64,000 nt of DNA from Phenylobacterium deserti. GTDB lineage: Bacteria > Pseudomonadota > Alphaproteobacteria > Caulobacterales > Caulobacteraceae. Below, piece after piece: positions 61,247-64,000 of the stretch; the first letter of the stretch is position 1, and every line of letters starts with the position of its first letter. Below the pieces are notes generated by a model, which was not told where the DNA came from, made no database searches, and saw nothing but the letters and a program-made list of their open reading frames with translations. Position numbers and translations under genes: made by a program. The stretch is from contig CALQQB010000001.1 of the NCBI GenBank assembly GCA_943332615.1, positions 124,001 to 188,000 on the forward strand, read 5' to 3'.

Positions 61247-63436
61247 CTAGAAGGCGTAGTTCATCCCAACGCCATACGTTCTCGGATCGCTGAGCCCGCC
61301 GGCGGCGATCGTGCCGCTGACCCGGGCGATGAACGCGCCGTGCCGGTCGCCGGTCAGGTTGCGGCCGAAGACGTAAAGCTCCGGCCCGCTGTCCAGCTTC
61401 ACCGCGACACGCGCGTCGACCTTCTCGAACCGGCCGGTGCTGAGCGCCGGCTCGTTCACCGTCGAGTAGAAGCTGTTCGATTCCCACGAGTAGCTGGCGG
61501 ACAGTGAGAGGGTGGCGTCCCCGGTCACTACGGTCTGGTAGCTCAGGCTCGCGCCGCCCGACCATCTGGGCGCCTGATTGAGGCGGTTCCCGGACCGGTC
61601 CGCACGGCCCGCACCGCAGGTGGGGTCGCGCCCCTGAGGAAGCGACGCCAGGAAGGGCTGGCAGAAGTCGGTGTAAGTCGCCGAGAGATAGGTGAGGTGG
61701 CCGTCGAGCAGCAGACCGCGAACGGGCCTGACTGTGAGCGAGCCTTCCACGCCCTTGACGACGGCCGCCGCCGCGTTCTGAACGACCGTGACCCCGTTCA
61801 CGTTGTTCCGGATCTGGATGTTCGAGTAGTCGTAGTAGAACGCCGCCGTATTCAGGGTGATCGTTCGGTTGGCGAAGTCGGCCTTCTCGCCGATCTCATA
61901 GGCCTTCAGGTCCTCGGCCTCGAACTCGTTGGGCGCAGCCGCCGCGCCGGGCGCGAAGTTGAATCCCGGCGCCTGGTAGCCTTTGCCGGCTTTGGCGTAG
62001 AGCAGGAGGCTCGCCGAGGGCTTGAAGTTGATCCCGATGCTGGGGGTTACCGTCTCGTCCTTGATCTTGCCGCGCGTCTTCAGCCCCGTGCGGCCGCGCG
62101 TATAGTCGACCAGCCAACCGCGTCGCTCGTTGTTGTAGCGCGCGCCGCCCACCAGGGTCAGGTTGGGGGTCACGTCATATTCGAGCTGCGTAAAGACGCC
62201 GTAGGCGTTCAGCGTGGTGGCGTCGAACGGGTTGTTGAACACCACCGGCGCGGAGGGGGCGCCCGAGAAGGCGGCGTAGGTTGCCTCGTCGCGATAGTAG
62301 CTGACGCCGGACGTCGCGCGGAACGACCCGCTACGGAAGACAGCTCGAAACTCCTGATAGATCGACTGGCTGGCGAAGTTTGTCGCCTGGAAGATCAACG
62401 GCGCGGCCGAGGCGTCGACATCGATGGCGTAGTAGCTCTTGAGCTCGCGGTAGCTGGAGATCGACGTCAGATCGAGCGCGGTGCTGACATGGTAGTCAGC
62501 GATCGTTGAGACGCCTGACGACTTGATGTTCAGTTTGATGCGACCGGCGGCGTCGAGCGACACGACATCCGGGTCCCCGAACCCGATATACGCGCCCGTC
62601 GCGGAGAGCACAGCTTTCGTGGCGGTGGCGCCGCCGATGATATGCGAGATGTCACCCGTCAGGACGACGTCGAGGGCGTCATCCTGCGATTTGAACCGCA
62701 GCTTGCCGCGCAGGCCCCCTTGTTTGCGGCCCGGGAAACGCCTGCTGTCGACCGTGTTTAGCGCGTAGCCATCATGCTGTTCGAACGCGCCGGAAAGGCC
62801 CGCGGAGAACCCGCCGCCCAGCGGGCCGCTGACGGACCCAGCCGCGCGAACGGCGTCGAAGTTTGCGTAGGAGACGTCGAGATTGCCCCGGGTCACGTCG
62901 CCCGGCGAACGCGTGATGATGTTGACTGCGCCCGCCGTCGCGTTGCGGCCGTAGAGGATGCCCTGCGGCCCTCGCAGCACCTCGATGCGCTCGATGTCAT
63001 TGAGCATCCAGAAGCCGGCGTCGGTGCGAGGCAGGTAGACGCCATCGAGGTAGAAAGCGGTCGCCTGACCGCTGCCGATGGGCACCGGCTGTCCGCTCAC
63101 GCCGCGGATTGCGATCAAGGTCGCGGTGGACGTCCCGCCCGTGTTGCTAACCGTCAGCGAGGGAATGGCGCCCGAGAGGCCGGAAATATCCTGTGTCCCG
63201 TGCTGCGCCAGGGCTTCCGGGCTGATCGCGGAGATCGAGATCGGCACGTCCTGTAGCCGCTCGGCCCGCCGTTGGGCGGTCACCACGACCTCCTCGACGG
63301 ATGGGGCGGACACCTTCGGCTCCTCCGCAGACGGCTGCGCGACCGCGCGCGGCGCCGCCGCCGCAAGTCCGACAAAGGCAGCTCCCCCGCACAGCCAAGT
63401 CAAGGATGCGCGCTTGGCGAAACCATCCATGTTCAC
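61247..63436 (-). CDS. TonB-dependent receptor
   Basis: SVEEVVVTAQRRAERLQDVPISISAISPEALAQHGTQDI; DIERIEVLRGPQGILYGRNATAGAVNIITRSPG; C-terminal DPRTYGVGMNYAF. Confidence 0.94.
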   Translation of the reverse strand: MNMDGFAKRASLTWLCGGAAFVGLAAAAPRAVAQPSAEEPKVSAPSVEEVVVTAQRRAERLQDVPISISAISPEALAQHGTQDISGLSGAIPSLTVSNTGGTSTATLIAIRGVSGQPVPIGSGQATAFYLDGVYLPRTDAGFWMLNDIERIEVLRGPQGILYGRNATAGAVNIITRSPGDVTRGNLDVSYANFDAVRAAGSVSGPLGGGFSAGLSGAFEQHDGYALNTVDSRRFPGRKQGGLRGKLRFKSQDDALDVVLTGDISHIIGGATATKAVLSATGAYIGFGDPDVVSLDAAGRIKLNIKSSGVSTIADYHVSTALDLTSISSYRELKSYYAIDVDASAAPLIFQATNFASQSIYQEFRAVFRSGSFRATSGVSYYRDEATYAAFSGAPSAPVVFNNPFDATTLNAYGVFTQLEYDVTPNLTLVGGARYNNERRGWLVDYTRGRTGLKTRGKIKDETVTPSIGINFKPSASLLLYAKAGKGYQAPGFNFAPGAAAAPNEFEAEDLKAYEIGEKADFANRTITLNTAAFYYDYSNIQIRNNVNGVTVVQNAAAAVVKGVEGSLTVRPVRGLLLDGHLTYLSATYTDFCQPFLASLPQGRDPTCGAGRADRSGNRLNQAPRWSGGASLSYQTVVTGDATLSLSASYSWESNSFYSTVNEPALSTGRFEKVDARVAVKLDSGPELYVFGRNLTGDRHGAFIARVSGTIAAGGLSDPRTYGVGMNYAF

Positions 63437-63815
63437 CCCCCCCTGGTTCGGCTTTCGTGCCGTTGGCGGGGAACTTCCTGGACGCCTCTCAGCCTGACAA
63501 ATGACCTGAATCGCTGTGCCAGATCAGAAAATCGCATGGCTGAACGCTGGGGGTCGCCGAGGGCGCGGCGCGATCATGAAGGCCGCGACGGCGGCCGCTG
63601 TCGATCCTATAGGTCGTGGTCTTGACGGCCCGGTGACCGCTCTCGTCCCTGCGCCGGGGCATCCTCGCCATACAGTTCTCCGATGGAGGACGCTCAAACT
63701 GATCATGAGCCTGGCGGGGGCGCGCGCTGTACCTTTCGATCGGCCGAGTGGAGTGAGGCGGGGATCTACCGCGCGCTCACCATCTCGCTGCCGGCCGCCG
63801 ACCGTTGAGGAGTCT

Positions 63816-64000
63816 GTGTTGGGCCACGTCTTCCGAACCGAAACGCAGCAGCTCGCGGTCGATGCGCTTCGCCGCTACCTGCAGGCCGAGGTCGAGTCGC
63901 TCTACAATCGGGACTACCGAGACCGGCTTGTGCCCAAGGACGTGCTGGGGCCCATCATGCGGCGGCTGTCGGAATTCGGTCTGGTCTGCGGTCTCGTCGG
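63816..64000 (+). CDS. acyl-CoA dehydrogenase, N-terminal fragment (cut by window edge)
   Basis: VLGHVFRTETQQLAVDALRRYLQAEVESLYNRDYRDRLVPKDVLGPIMRRLSEFGLVCGLV. Confidence 0.6.
   Translation, partial: MLGHVFRTETQQLAVDALRRYLQAEVESLYNRDYRDRLVPKDVLGPIMRRLSEFGLVCGLV

Noticed and set aside
63683-63808. Small 41-codon ORF MEDAQTDHEPGGGARCTFRSAEWSEAGIYRALTISLPAADR
   Set aside because: No recognisable domain and too short to support as a gene without comparative data.
1-64000. CRISPR arrays, prophage structural genes, restriction-modification, toxin-antitoxin or secondary-metabolite megasynthase loci
   Set aside because: Looked for in the ORF track and by repeat reading; no regularly spaced repeats and no matching protein motifs seen.

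Overview
This is a 64 kb window of high-GC alphaproteobacterial chromosome. Gene content suggests Caulobacteraceae, possibly Phenylobacterium-like (inference only). It is rich in acyl-CoA catabolism. 1-10 kb: hydrolases, a MetE-like enzyme with a divergent MarR regulator, and two PAS sensor kinases, one split by a +1 frameshift at a G7 tract. 10.5-20.6 kb: a minus-strand leucine/isovalerate operon (ivd-bioB-scoA-scoB-acyl-CoA ligase-mccB-mccA-MaoC-CitE). Its MaoC and CitE genes sit where methylglutaconyl-CoA hydratase and HMG-CoA lyase are expected, as in the M. tuberculosis Rv2498c-Rv2505c cluster. 20.9-27.4 kb: a plus-strand valine cluster (mmsA, MerR, acyl-CoA dehydrogenase, 3-hydroxyisobutyryl-CoA hydrolase, mmsB, thiolase). 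27.5-64 kb: accessory catabolic/uptake region with three TonB receptors, three MFS transporters, exported proteins of poorly characterised families, and AraC, TetR, LysR and winged-helix regulators. Main leads: (i) a (GAATTC)n operator-like motif found in three promoters of the accessory cluster at similar distances from start codons; (ii) a 3-hydroxyisobutyryl-CoA hydrolase whose C-terminus is fused to a methyltransferase remnant and ends in a fossil IS481-type terminus; (iii) a decayed IS481-family element whose transposase stop codon comes from the CTAG target site; (iv) an orphan tmRNA/tRNA 3'-end fragment next to the leucine operon. No CRISPR array, rRNA or intact tRNA was found. Family assignments are from sequence recognition by eye; no searches were run.
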